Of a stretch of DNA of 27,462 nucleotides, positions 1 through 7,219 are shown in pieces. Every line of letters starts with the position of its first letter. The stretch's first letter is position 1. The position numbers were made by a program, and so were the translations under genes. The notes under the pieces were generated by a model that did not search any database, was not told the origin of the DNA, and saw only the letters and a program-made list of their open reading frames with translations. This stretch comes from Pseudomonadota bacterium (GTDB taxonomy: Bacteria; Pseudomonadota; Alphaproteobacteria; Rhizobiales; Xanthobacteraceae): the NCBI GenBank assembly GCA_023417665.1, contig JAEZFA010000301.1, forward strand, positions 1-27,462, written 5' to 3'.

Positions 1-215
1 CGATGGGCGTTTTCCTCGGCGCCTCGACCAAGATCGTCGACCGCGAGACGGGGAAAATCTACACCGGCGAAGTGCCGGCTTATTCCGTCGTCGTGCCGGG
101 CACGCTGCCGGGCAAAAATGCCACGAGCCCGGGCCTCAATTGCGCGGTGATCGTGAAGCGCGTGGACGAAAAGACCCGCTCCAAGACCTCGATCAACGAA
201 TTGCTGCGGGACTGA
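1..215 (+). CDS. dapD: Tetrahydrodipicolinate N-succinyltransferase, C-terminal part (partial)
   Basis: This is the 3' end of a gene cut by the window edge; about 70 residues and a TGA stop are visible. DapD transfers succinate from succinyl-CoA to tetrahydrodipicolinate in the cytoplasmic succinylase route to meso-diaminopimelate and lysine. The visible part has the end of the left-handed beta-helix and the family tail: GVFLGASTKIVDR, then EVPAYSVVVPG, then CAVIVKRVDEKTRSKTSIN and a final LLRD. This C-terminus is close to invariant in DapD, so the call is firm despite truncation. dapE, a later step of the same pathway, lies about 1.8 kb downstream on the same strand. Confidence 0.95.
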   Translation, partial: MGVFLGASTKIVDRETGKIYTGEVPAYSVVVPGTLPGKNATSPGLNCAVIVKRVDEKTRSKTSINELLRD

Positions 216-225
216 CGCAACGGAA

Positions 226-256
226 GGCCGTCCGCCCCGGCCATCGGGGCGCGGCC
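226..256 (+). terminator. GC-rich hairpin just after dapD (possible terminator or attenuator)
   Basis: Arms CGCCCCG (233-239) and CGGGGCG (245-251) form a perfect 7-bp stem around a 5-base loop. The stem extends outward with GGCCG (226-230) pairing CGGCC (252-256) across a two-base bulge. It starts 11 bases after the dapD stop. No T-run follows, so it is not a textbook intrinsic terminator; it could be an mRNA 3'-end stabiliser or a partial terminator. The rest of the 121-bp gap to the next gene shows nothing clear. Confidence 0.35.
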
Positions 257-336
257 GGCACTGCCAAAAAGCAACGCTGGCGAAGTGCTGCATTCCTGCT
301 AGCCTTTCGGACAGCAGGCGTGGGGCGCTCTTCTCG

Positions 337-789
337 ATGAATCCGCTTTATCTTTTCACCAGCGTGGAAGGCCGGATCGGCCGCAAGACCTACTGGCTCG
401 GCATTCTCGCGATCACGATCATCGGCGTACCGACGATCGCGCTTGCCGCCTATCTTGGCGGCGGCACTGCGGGCGCAATCGCGAACCTGTTCTTCCTGTG
501 GTGCGGCTTCGCGCTCTCAGTGAAGCGCGGGCAGGACCACAACATGCACTACCTTTTCATCGCGGCCTATTTCGCGCTGGTTGCGGTCGTGACCAACCTG
601 ACCGCGAGCCAGACCAAGATGATGACCGGCATGGCCAACCAGCAGCAGCCGCTGGTCGTGGCCGTCTCGCTGGTATTTCTCGCTTATGTGATTTTCCTCT
701 TCGTCCAGCTTGGGCTACGCCGCGGTACGGTCGGACCGAATAAATACGGCCCCGATCCGCTGGAAGCCGTGTCCATCCCTCCTCGCTGA
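337..789 (+). CDS. DUF805 membrane protein, first copy
   Basis: A 150-residue integral membrane protein of the DUF805 family, whose biochemical role is unknown. Family marks are GRIGRKTYWLG at residues 12-22, a KRGQDHN segment at 63-69 in the place of the usual R-x-x-D motif, and GPNKYGPDPLE at 133-143. Four hydrophobic stretches lie near residues 19-40, 46-62, 71-89 and 105-125. The ATG has only a weak G-rich stretch upstream. A second DUF805 gene follows after 12 bp with the same layout, so the pair is a tandem duplication. The position between dapD and dapE suggests co-transcription, but nothing in the sequence ties it to diaminopimelate synthesis. Confidence 0.85.
   Translation: MNPLYLFTSVEGRIGRKTYWLGILAITIIGVPTIALAAYLGGGTAGAIANLFFLWCGFALSVKRGQDHNMHYLFIAAYFALVAVVTNLTASQTKMMTGMANQQQPLVVAVSLVFLAYVIFLFVQLGLRRGTVGPNKYGPDPLEAVSIPPR
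736..761 (+). repeat. 26-bp exact repeat, copy 1 (in first DUF805 gene)
   Basis: Twenty-six bases encoding most of the PNKYGPDPL motif are identical here and at 1195-1220 in the second DUF805 gene, while the rest of the two genes differs widely. Either strong codon and protein constraint or recent local gene conversion would explain it. Confidence 0.8.
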
Positions 790-801
790 AACAGGTCCCC
801 C

Positions 802-1236
802 ATGGATTTCTCCTATCTCTATACGAGCCTCGACGGCCGCATTAACCGCAAGCCCTACTGGCTTGCCGCACTCGCGCTTTTCGTCGTTTCGATCCTGGTG
901 CAGCTCGGCGTCTATGCCGCCGCCGGCATGCAGATCATGATGATCGTGGGCCTGATCTTCATGTGGCCGAGCTTCGCGCTCGCGGTGAAGCGCGCCCATG
1001 ACCGCAACCGGCCGACCTGGCTCGTTGCGATCTTCTTCGTCATCCTCCTGATCACGACCTTCATGCAGATCGCGGGCGTTCACGAGAATGCCGTGGGACA
1101 GCCTTCGACGCTGTTCGGCGCGGTTTCGCTCCTGTTCCTGATCTTCGCGCTTTATGCCTTCATCGACTGGGGCCTGTTGCGCGGCACCAGGGGCCCGAAT
1201 AAATACGGCCCCGATCCGCTCGAGGGTCAGCAGTAA
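802..1236 (+). CDS. DUF805 membrane protein, second copy
   Basis: A 144-residue paralogue of the gene just upstream. It shares the N-terminal GRINRKPYWLA motif (residues 12-22), the KRAHDRN segment (63-69) and the C-terminal GPNKYGPDPLE (131-141). The KRAHDRN copy is closer to the DUF805 family consensus than the KRGQDHN of the first gene. Four membrane segments are expected, near 18-40, 43-61, 72-91 and 105-122. Outside the motifs the two proteins are clearly diverged, so the duplication is old. It is followed after 37 bp by another membrane-protein gene on the same strand. Function is unknown. Confidence 0.85.
   Translation: MDFSYLYTSLDGRINRKPYWLAALALFVVSILVQLGVYAAAGMQIMMIVGLIFMWPSFALAVKRAHDRNRPTWLVAIFFVILLITTFMQIAGVHENAVGQPSTLFGAVSLLFLIFALYAFIDWGLLRGTRGPNKYGPDPLEGQQ
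1195..1220 (+). repeat. 26-bp exact repeat, copy 2 (in second DUF805 gene)
   Basis: Second copy of the segment at 736-761, in the same reading frame and at the same place in the protein (C-terminal PNKYGPDPL motif). Confidence 0.8.
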
Positions 1237-1273
1237 AGCGCGGGCGCCAGCGCCCGTGCGGAAGTGAAACAGG

Positions 1274-1984
1274 ATGCGCTACCGGCAGCTCGAATCGAAT
1301 GAGATCATTCATACGATCGTCGAACTGCATATGCGGATCTCGCAGCGCTTTCCGAAGTCCGACCTCGCGGGCGTCTGCGAGGAATTGCTCGTCGTCGCCA
1401 AGGAAACCGAGGCAAAAGCCCGGGCGGTGAACGCGGCGAACTATCCGCTGCGCGCGATCATCGTGCTCATACTCCTGAGCGCCGGCACCATCGTGTTCTT
1501 TCTCATTCGCGCAGCACAACTCAAGCAGGGAGAGGTCGAGATTTTCGGCCTCTTCCAGGGCATCGAATCCGGCACCAACCTGATCATCTTCACGAGTATT
1601 GCGGTCTATTTCCTGTTTTCGCTGGAATCGCGCATGGCGCGCACGCGCGCACTCAGCGACCTCAATGAATTGCGCTCGATCATCCACGTCATCGACATGC
1701 ACCAGCTGCGCAAGGATCCGAGCGAACTCCTGAGCTCGGAAAGCACCGAGGGCATGTCGCGCTACGACCTGACCCGCTATCTCGGCTATTGCAGCGTCAT
1801 GCTTTCGCTCGGCGCCAAGCTTGCCGCGCTCTATGCCCAGAAGCTGCCGGACGAGATTGTGATCGACGCGGCAAGCGACCTGCAGAATGTCGCCGGCGGG
1901 CTGAGCCTGAAAATCTGGCAGAAGATCGCTATTCTTGAGTCCTACGAAGATTATCGCGAGAAGCAGAAATACGGCTATGCATGA
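1274..1984 (+). CDS. Unrecognised two-TM membrane protein upstream of dapE
   Basis: A 236-residue protein that I do not recognise as a named family. A charged, helix-prone N-terminal part (1-58) is followed by a hydrophobic segment at about 59-79, a short loop, and a second at about 101-117, so a hairpin membrane anchor is likely, with both termini on the same side. The C-terminal 115 residues are soluble and mostly helical, with a distinctive stretch IIHVIDMHQLRKDPS (136-150). There is no signal peptide and no catalytic motif that I can identify. Its stop codon overlaps the dapE start region by 8 bases, which argues for translational coupling and co-transcription with dapE. Confidence 0.8.
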   Translation: MRYRQLESNEIIHTIVELHMRISQRFPKSDLAGVCEELLVVAKETEAKARAVNAANYPLRAIIVLILLSAGTIVFFLIRAAQLKQGEVEIFGLFQGIESGTNLIIFTSIAVYFLFSLESRMARTRALSDLNELRSIIHVIDMHQLRKDPSELLSSESTEGMSRYDLTRYLGYCSVMLSLGAKLAALYAQKLPDEIVIDAASDLQNVAGGLSLKIWQKIAILESYEDYREKQKYGYA

Positions 1985-3122
1985 GGCGAACGCGGTCGAA
2001 ATTGCACAGGCGCTGATCCGCTGCCCTTCGGTCACGCCCGACGAAGGCGGCGCGCTCGATACGCTCGGCGCGCTGCTGCGCGGCGCCGGCTACGAAGTGC
2101 ATCGCGTGCCGTTTTCCGACATGAACACGCCGGACATCGACAACCTGTTTGCGAAAATCGGAAGCGGCGCGCCGCACCTGATGTTCGCGGGCCACACCGA
2201 CGTGGTGCCGCCGGGAGATCTGGCAAGCTGGACGCACGGGCCGTTTTCCGGCGACGTCGCCAAAGGCGAGCTGTTCGGCCGCGGCGCCTGCGACATGAAA
2301 GGCGCGATTGCCTCGTTCGCTGCAGCCGCGATCCGTTTCGGCAAGCCGAAGCAGGGCACGATTTCCTTCCTGATTACCGGCGACGAGGAAGGGCCCGCGG
2401 TCAACGGCACGCGCAAGCTTTTGCGCTGGGCGAAAGAGCGTGGCGAACGGTTCGACCACAGCATCGTGGGAGAGCCGACCAACGTCGCCCGGCTCGGCGA
2501 CATGGTGAAGATCGGCCGGCGCGGCTCGCAATCGGGCACGCTGATTTTCTACGGGCAGCAGGGCCACGTCGCCTATCCGCATCTGGCCAACAACCCGGTC
2601 CCCGCGCTGCTCCGCGCATTGAGCGCATTGAAGGCGGAGCCGCTCGATACCGGAACCGCGGATTTCGACGCCTCGAACCTCGAAGTCACCGCGCTTGAGA
2701 CCGACAATCGCGCCTTCAACGTCATTCCCGCGGAAGCGCGTGCGCGGTTCAACATCCGCTTCAACGATCTGCATAGCGCGAAAAGCCTGCGCGAACTGGT
2801 GCTCGAGCGCGTGATGAAGGCGGCCGGGGACGACGCGCATTTCCAGATCGACTGGGAGCCGTCGAGCGACTGTTTCCTCACCGGGAAAGGTCCGTTCGTC
2901 GATCTGCTCGCCGAGACGATTGAGGAAGTGAGCGGCATCGCCCCGAAACTTTCGACCACCGGCGGCACCTCGGACGCCCGCTTCATCAAGGACTACTGCC
3001 CGGTGGTGGAATTCGGCCTTGTCGGGCAGACCATGCACAAGATCGACGAGCGGGTGCCGGTCGCGGACGTCGATGCGCTGGCGAACATTTACCACCGCGT
3101 ACTCGAGCGCTATTTCGCGTAA
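1977..3122 (+). CDS. dapE: Succinyl-diaminopimelate desuccinylase
   Basis: A 381-residue M20-family zinc hydrolase that removes succinate from N-succinyl-LL-diaminopimelate, giving LL-DAP for lysine and peptidoglycan. The di-zinc residues are visible: His73 in AGHTDVVP, Asp106 in GRGACDMKG, Glu137/Glu138 in GDEEGP (base and ligand), Glu166 in VGEPT, and His354 in TMHKIDE. Length matches the family (about 375-385). The frame is open further upstream, but starting at 1977 gives MHEANAVEIA, the expected N-terminus, with an 8-base overlap with the preceding gene. Its 3' end overlaps the convergent truA by 13 bases, leaving no room for an intrinsic terminator. Confidence 0.96.
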   Translation: MHEANAVEIAQALIRCPSVTPDEGGALDTLGALLRGAGYEVHRVPFSDMNTPDIDNLFAKIGSGAPHLMFAGHTDVVPPGDLASWTHGPFSGDVAKGELFGRGACDMKGAIASFAAAAIRFGKPKQGTISFLITGDEEGPAVNGTRKLLRWAKERGERFDHSIVGEPTNVARLGDMVKIGRRGSQSGTLIFYGQQGHVAYPHLANNPVPALLRALSALKAEPLDTGTADFDASNLEVTALETDNRAFNVIPAEARARFNIRFNDLHSAKSLRELVLERVMKAAGDDAHFQIDWEPSSDCFLTGKGPFVDLLAETIEEVSGIAPKLSTTGGTSDARFIKDYCPVVEFGLVGQTMHKIDERVPVADVDALANIYHRVLERYFA

Positions 3123-3853
3123 TCCACCCGCACGAGATAAAGCCCGTCCGGCGGCGCGACCGGGCCGCAGGCGGTGCGGTCGCGCGCTTGCAAGGCGCGT
3201 TTCATGTCCGCGGGCATCCATTTGCCCTCGCCAACCTGCGCCAGCGAGCCGACGATCGAGCGGACCTGGTGATGCAGGAAGGAGCGCGCACTCGCCTCGA
3301 TCCGGATTTCCTGCCCGTCGCGCGTGACGTTGAGCAGGTCGAGCGTTTTCACCGGCGACTTTGCCTGACACTCGGCGGCGCGGAAAGTGGTGAAGTCGTG
3401 ATTGCCGACGAGATGCTGGGCTGCCTCGTGCATTGCCTTCTCGTCGAGCGGCCGCCCGACGCGCCAGACGTGGTTGCGATCAAGCGCGAGCGCGGCGCGG
3501 CGGTTCAGGATTCGATAAAGGTAATGCCGCGCGGTCGCGGAGAAGCGGGCATCGAAATCGTCCGCCACCTTCTCCGCCGCCAGCACCGCGACCGGATGCG
3601 GGCGCAGATGCGCGTTCATGCCGTCGCGGACGGTGTCGGTGTCCCAGTCCTTCGCCAGATCGACATGCGCGACCTGCGCCAGCGCGTGCACGCCGGTGTC
3701 GGTGCGGCCGGCACCGGAGATTTTCGCGCGCGTGCCGGAAAGCTTCTCGACCGCGTCTTCCAGCACGCCGGCGACGGTCACGCCGACGCCCTGCACCTGC
3801 CAGCCGACAAAAGGCGCGCCGTCATATTCGATGGTGAGCTTGTAGCGGGGCAT
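3110..3853 (-). CDS. truA: tRNA pseudouridine(38-40) synthase
   Basis: A 247-residue TruA that isomerises uridine to pseudouridine at positions 38-40 of the tRNA anticodon arm. The catalytic aspartate is Asp52 within GAGRTDTGVHA; the N-terminal YDGAPFVGWQ and the later SFLHHQVRSIVG segment are also typical. The ATG at 3853 shares its A with the stop of the upstream GNAT gene (TGATG), which indicates coupling; a TTG one codon earlier is a possible but unlikely start. It is the last gene of the def-fmt-GNAT-truA operon. Confidence 0.95.
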   Translation of the reverse strand: MPRYKLTIEYDGAPFVGWQVQGVGVTVAGVLEDAVEKLSGTRAKISGAGRTDTGVHALAQVAHVDLAKDWDTDTVRDGMNAHLRPHPVAVLAAEKVADDFDARFSATARHYLYRILNRRAALALDRNHVWRVGRPLDEKAMHEAAQHLVGNHDFTTFRAAECQAKSPVKTLDLLNVTRDGQEIRIEASARSFLHHQVRSIVGSLAQVGEGKWMPADMKRALQARDRTACGPVAPPDGLYLVRVDYAK

Positions 3854-4356
3854 CAACCGAGTTTCGCAAAAGCGGGCGGATAGGTCACGACGCCTTTCGC
3901 GTCGGCATCATCCGGCGAGAGATCGAGCGCCATCAGATGGGGCCCGTCGTAAGGCGTTCGCAAGCCGCCTGCCGCGCGCGCCGAAAAGCCGAAGCGCGCA
4001 TAATATTCCGGATCGCCAAGCACCAGCACGATGCACTCGCCGGCTTGCGCCAACCGTTTATGCGCCTCGCGGATCAACAGACCGCCGATGCCCTTGCGCT
4101 GCCACGCAGGTTTGACGGCAACCGGCGCCAGTGCGCTTGCGCCGCAATTCCCGCCGTCGATGAGCAGGCGCGAATAGATCACGCTGCCGATGACGTCGCC
4201 GTTCACTTCCGCCACCAGCGAAAGCACGATGCTTCCTTCCTCGCGAAGCGCATCGACCAGACGTGCCTCGGCATCGCTCTCGAACGCGTTGCGGTGAACG
4301 CCGAAGATTGCGGGCCGGTCGGACTCCCGCTCGGCACGAAGAACGGCCGGCGTCAT
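3853..4356 (-). CDS. GNAT-family N-acetyltransferase (YhbS-like)
   Basis: A 167-residue acetyltransferase of the GNAT fold. The acetyl-CoA pyrophosphate-binding loop is visible as VAVKPAWQRKGIGGLLI (about 98-114), with the Q/R-x-x-G-x-G pattern. The later LVLGDPEYYARFGF segment is typical of the YhbS/COG3153 group. The substrate cannot be read from the sequence. It overlaps fmt by 4 bases (ATGA) and touches truA by 1, so it is tightly built into a translation-related operon where fmt and truA are often direct neighbours. That leaves open either a protein/tRNA-linked role or simple hitch-hiking. Confidence 0.88.
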   Translation of the reverse strand: MTPAVLRAERESDRPAIFGVHRNAFESDAEARLVDALREEGSIVLSLVAEVNGDVIGSVIYSRLLIDGGNCGASALAPVAVKPAWQRKGIGGLLIREAHKRLAQAGECIVLVLGDPEYYARFGFSARAAGGLRTPYDGPHLMALDLSPDDADAKGVVTYPPAFAKLG

Positions 4357-5279
4357 CGCAGCCGCGTTCCGGCCGCGAGCTTGGCGCCGCGCAGAAATTC
4401 CCCGGCGCTCATCGCTTTTGCGCCGGCGCGCTGCACGTCGAGCAATCGCACCGCACGCTCGCCGGCTGCGACCGTCAGTTGTTCGTCGAGCACGGTGCCG
4501 GGCGCGCCGCTTCCTTCCGCGCGTTGCGAGCGCAGCACCTTCACGCGCACGGGCTTGCCGTCGATTTCGACCTCGAACCAGGCGCCCGGAAACGGCGACA
4601 GCCCGCGAATATGGTTGTGCACGTCGCCCGCAGGCCGCGACCAGTCGATCTTCGCCTCAGCTTTGTCGATCTTGTTCGCATAGGTGACGCCGTCGGCGGA
4701 TTGCGGCGTGAAGGCGAGCGAGCCGCGGTCGAGCGCGGCAAGGCCGCGCGCCATCAGGTCGGCGCCCGCGAGCATCAGCCGGTCGTGCATCTCGCCGGTC
4801 GTGGCATTTTCCGGAATCGTCACGCGCTCGGCGAGACCGACCGGGCCGGTATCGAGCCCCTCTTCCATCTTCATCACCATCACGCCGGTTTCCCTGTCGC
4901 CGGCCATGATCGCGCGATGGATGGGTGCCGCGCCGCCCCAGCGCGGCAGGAGCGAGGCGTGCAGGTTCAGGCAGCCGAGCGGCGGCGCATCGAGGATGGA
5001 TTTCGGCAGGATCAGCCCATAGGCCACGACCACCGCGACGTCGGCCGCATGCGAGCGGAAGAACGCCGCGGTTTCCTCGCCGCGCAGCGATTTCGGATGA
5101 TGCACGGCGATGCCGAACTTCGCCGCCGCCTCATGCACCGGCGAGCGCCGCTCGCTCATGCCGCGGCCGGCCTGTGCCGGCTCGCGCGTATAGCAGGCGA
5201 CGACCTCGTGCCCGCACGCGACGATCTCCGACAGCGTCGGCACGGCAAATTCGGGGGTGCCGAGAAATACGACGCGCAA
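4353..5279 (-). CDS. fmt: Methionyl-tRNA formyltransferase
   Basis: A 308-residue enzyme that formylates Met-tRNA(fMet) with 10-formyl-tetrahydrofolate before translation initiation. The formyltransferase motif NLHASLLPRWGGAAPI gives catalytic Asn105 and His107, and Asp143 lies in GLDTGP. The N-terminus MRVVFLGTPEFAVP is standard and the C-terminal OB-like domain is complete. The start codon is TTG at 5279; an AAAGGAA Shine-Dalgarno (5286-5292) six bases upstream supports it and no ATG fits. It lies 27 bp after def, its functional partner. Confidence 0.96.
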   Translation of the reverse strand: MRVVFLGTPEFAVPTLSEIVACGHEVVACYTREPAQAGRGMSERRSPVHEAAAKFGIAVHHPKSLRGEETAAFFRSHAADVAVVVAYGLILPKSILDAPPLGCLNLHASLLPRWGGAAPIHRAIMAGDRETGVMVMKMEEGLDTGPVGLAERVTIPENATTGEMHDRLMLAGADLMARGLAALDRGSLAFTPQSADGVTYANKIDKAEAKIDWSRPAGDVHNHIRGLSPFPGAWFEVEIDGKPVRVKVLRSQRAEGSGAPGTVLDEQLTVAAGERAVRLLDVQRAGAKAMSAGEFLRGAKLAAGTRLR

Positions 5280-5306
5280 AGGCTGTTCCTTTCCGCGGGC
5301 GCCGGT

Positions 5307-5834
5307 TCAGCCCGCGACCGCGGTACGCTTGCTGGCCTTTGCCGCCTTGGTGAACTTCTTGGTCACGCGGTCGCGCTTGAGCTTGGAAATATGATCGATG
5401 AACAGCACGCCGTTCAGGTGATCGATCTCGTGCTGGAGTGCGCGCGCAAGCAGGCCATCGGCCTCGATCTCTTTCGTCTTGCCGTTCTCGTCCATGTAGC
5501 GGACCTTCACCTGCGAAGGCCGCTCCACTTCCTCGTAGAATTCCGCGATCGAAAGGCAGCCTGCTTCCTTGGAGTCCTTCTCCTCGGAGGCCCAGATCAC
5601 TTCCGGGTTGATGAAGACCATCGGCAGCTTTTCTTCGTCGCCGCGGGTCGCGTCGATCGTGACCACGCGCTTCGGCACGCCGATCTGCACGGCGGCAAGG
5701 CCGACGCCGGGCGCGTCGTACATGGTCTCGAACATGTCCTCGATGAGCTTCCTGATCTCGCCGTCGATCTTCTCGACGGGCGTTGAAATCTTGCGAAGCA
5801 CGGGTTCGGGGAGCTGGACAATCGGGCGGATCAT
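5307..5834 (-). CDS. def: Peptide deformylase with an altered motif II
   Basis: A 175-residue metalloenzyme that removes the N-formyl group from nascent proteins. Motif I is GVGLAAVQ (43-50), and motif III is QHEIDHLNG with ligands His135 and His139 and catalytic Glu136. Motif II, normally EGCLS followed by I/V-P, reads AGCLSIA: the metal ligand Cys93 is kept, but the usual Glu (now Ala91) and Pro (now Ala97) are replaced. A Glu sits one position earlier (Glu90). The open frame runs further upstream, but MIRPIVQLPEPVL at 5834 is the family N-terminus. The ATG has no evident Shine-Dalgarno. First gene of the def-fmt-GNAT-truA operon. Confidence 0.94.
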   Translation of the reverse strand: MIRPIVQLPEPVLRKISTPVEKIDGEIRKLIEDMFETMYDAPGVGLAAVQIGVPKRVVTIDATRGDEEKLPMVFINPEVIWASEEKDSKEAGCLSIAEFYEEVERPSQVKVRYMDENGKTKEIEADGLLARALQHEIDHLNGVLFIDHISKLKRDRVTKKFTKAAKASKRTAVAG

Positions 5835-5955
5835 GCGCGGGAAGTAAGTGATCGCTCGAACCGGGTCAACGCGGCGCACCCGACTTGCCTCCCCGGCCGG
5901 CAGATGGCACGTTCCCTTTTCGTTCCGAACCGAATCAAGCACCGGCAGCCGCGAC

Positions 5956-7173
5956 ATGGGTGAAATCCTTTTTTCCATCAACGGCGTAGCCGTAACGCAG
6001 GGCATGGCTCTCGCCGCTCTGGGTGCGCTTGCGGTGCTTCTGCTGATCGGCCTTCTGATCGCGCAGAGCCGCCAGAACCGCGCCCGCGCACTGGAATCGC
6101 AGGAGCAGACCCGCCGCGCCGACGAATACGCCATGCGCATCGAGGACCTGCAGGAGCGGCTTTTGCACGTCCTGCACGCGCAGGCCGAGACCAAAGGCAC
6201 GGTGCAGTCTCTGGTTTCCGGCGTCAGCCAGAAACAGGAAGACCTGACGCGCGCGGTCCATGAACGGCTCGATGCGGTGACGCACCGGATCGGCGAGAAC
6301 ATGACCAAGGCCGCGAACACCACCGCCGAAAGCCTCTCCAAGCTCAACGAGCGGCTCGCGGTGGTCGATGCCGCGCAGGGGCGCATGCAGGAGCTCACCA
6401 GCCACATGGTGACGCTCAAGGACGTGCTTGCGAACAAGCAGGCGCGCGGCGCCTTCGGACAGGGCCGCATGGAAGCGATCGTCGCGGACGGCCTGCACAA
6501 GGATGCCTATGCCTTTCAGTACACGCTTTCGAACGGTAAGCGGCCGGACTGCGCGATCTTCCTGCCCGGCGACGCGCGGCCGCTCGCCATCGACGCCAAG
6601 TTTCCGCTCGAGGCGATTACCGCCTACCGCGAAGCGCAGAGCGATGAAGCGCGCCGCACCGCACTCTCCCGGCTGAAACAGGACATCAACAAGCACGTCA
6701 GCGACATCGCCGGCCGCTATCTCGTGCCCGGCGAGACGCAGGAAATCGCGATGATGTTCGTGCCGTCGGAGTCGGTCTATGCCGAACTGCACGAAGTCTG
6801 CGACGACGTATTGCAGAAGGCGTTTCGCGCGCGCGTGATCCTCGTGTCGCCTTCGCTGCTGATGCTCGCGATCCAGGTCGTGCAGGCGATCGTGCGCGAC
6901 GCGCAGATGCGCGATGCCGCGGAGAAGATTCAGGTCGAGGTCGGCAAGCTCGTGGAAGATGTCGGACGGCTGCGGGATCGCGCGGTGAAGCTGCAAACGC
7001 ATTTCGCGCAGGCTTCCGAGGACGTGGGGCAAGTGCTGATTTCCGCCGAGAAGGTGTCCAAGCGCGGCGGGCGCATCCAGTCGCTCGAACTCGAAGACGA
7101 CAACGTGGCGCCGAAAGACACCGGCAAGCCGGTTGCGGTTCCTTTGCAACTGAAGCTCGGCGGGCGCGAGTAG
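5956..7173 (+). CDS. rmuC: DNA recombination protein RmuC
   Basis: A 405-residue RmuC-family protein (E. coli RmuC about 475). A single N-terminal membrane segment (about 18-36, MALAALGALAVLLLIGLLIA) is followed by a long charged helical region (about 38-165), probably coiled coil. Then comes the RmuC core: the FGQGRMEAIVADG segment, the family signature LAIDAKFPLEAI, and later MFVPSES and SPSLLMLA. The core is related to restriction-endonuclease-like nucleases; E. coli rmuC mutants show more inversion between inverted repeats. An in-frame GTG at 5848 would add 36 Arg-rich residues without family likeness, so the ATG at 5956 is preferred. It is divergent from def; the 121-bp gap between them shows no convincing promoter. 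Confidence 0.92.
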   Translation: MGEILFSINGVAVTQGMALAALGALAVLLLIGLLIAQSRQNRARALESQEQTRRADEYAMRIEDLQERLLHVLHAQAETKGTVQSLVSGVSQKQEDLTRAVHERLDAVTHRIGENMTKAANTTAESLSKLNERLAVVDAAQGRMQELTSHMVTLKDVLANKQARGAFGQGRMEAIVADGLHKDAYAFQYTLSNGKRPDCAIFLPGDARPLAIDAKFPLEAITAYREAQSDEARRTALSRLKQDINKHVSDIAGRYLVPGETQEIAMMFVPSESVYAELHEVCDDVLQKAFRARVILVSPSLLMLAIQVVQAIVRDAQMRDAAEKIQVEVGKLVEDVGRLRDRAVKLQTHFAQASEDVGQVLISAEKVSKRGGRIQSLELEDDNVAPKDTGKPVAVPLQLKLGGRE

Positions 7174-7219
7174 CCCCCGCGATTTCCGAATCACGGGCCT
7201 TGTGCGAAAAGCGCCGGGC

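Noticed and set aside
5832..5869. Leaderless promoter for def: TTGACC (5864-5869, minus strand), 17-bp spacer, TACTTC just before the ATG.
   Set aside because: The -10 matches the consensus at only two of six positions. The missing Shine-Dalgarno is suggestive but not enough.
5835..6500. Upstream extension of def to a 397-residue protein.
   Set aside because: The added N-terminal part is antisense to rmuC and Ser/Arg-rich without family likeness; the deformylase N-terminus begins exactly at 5834.
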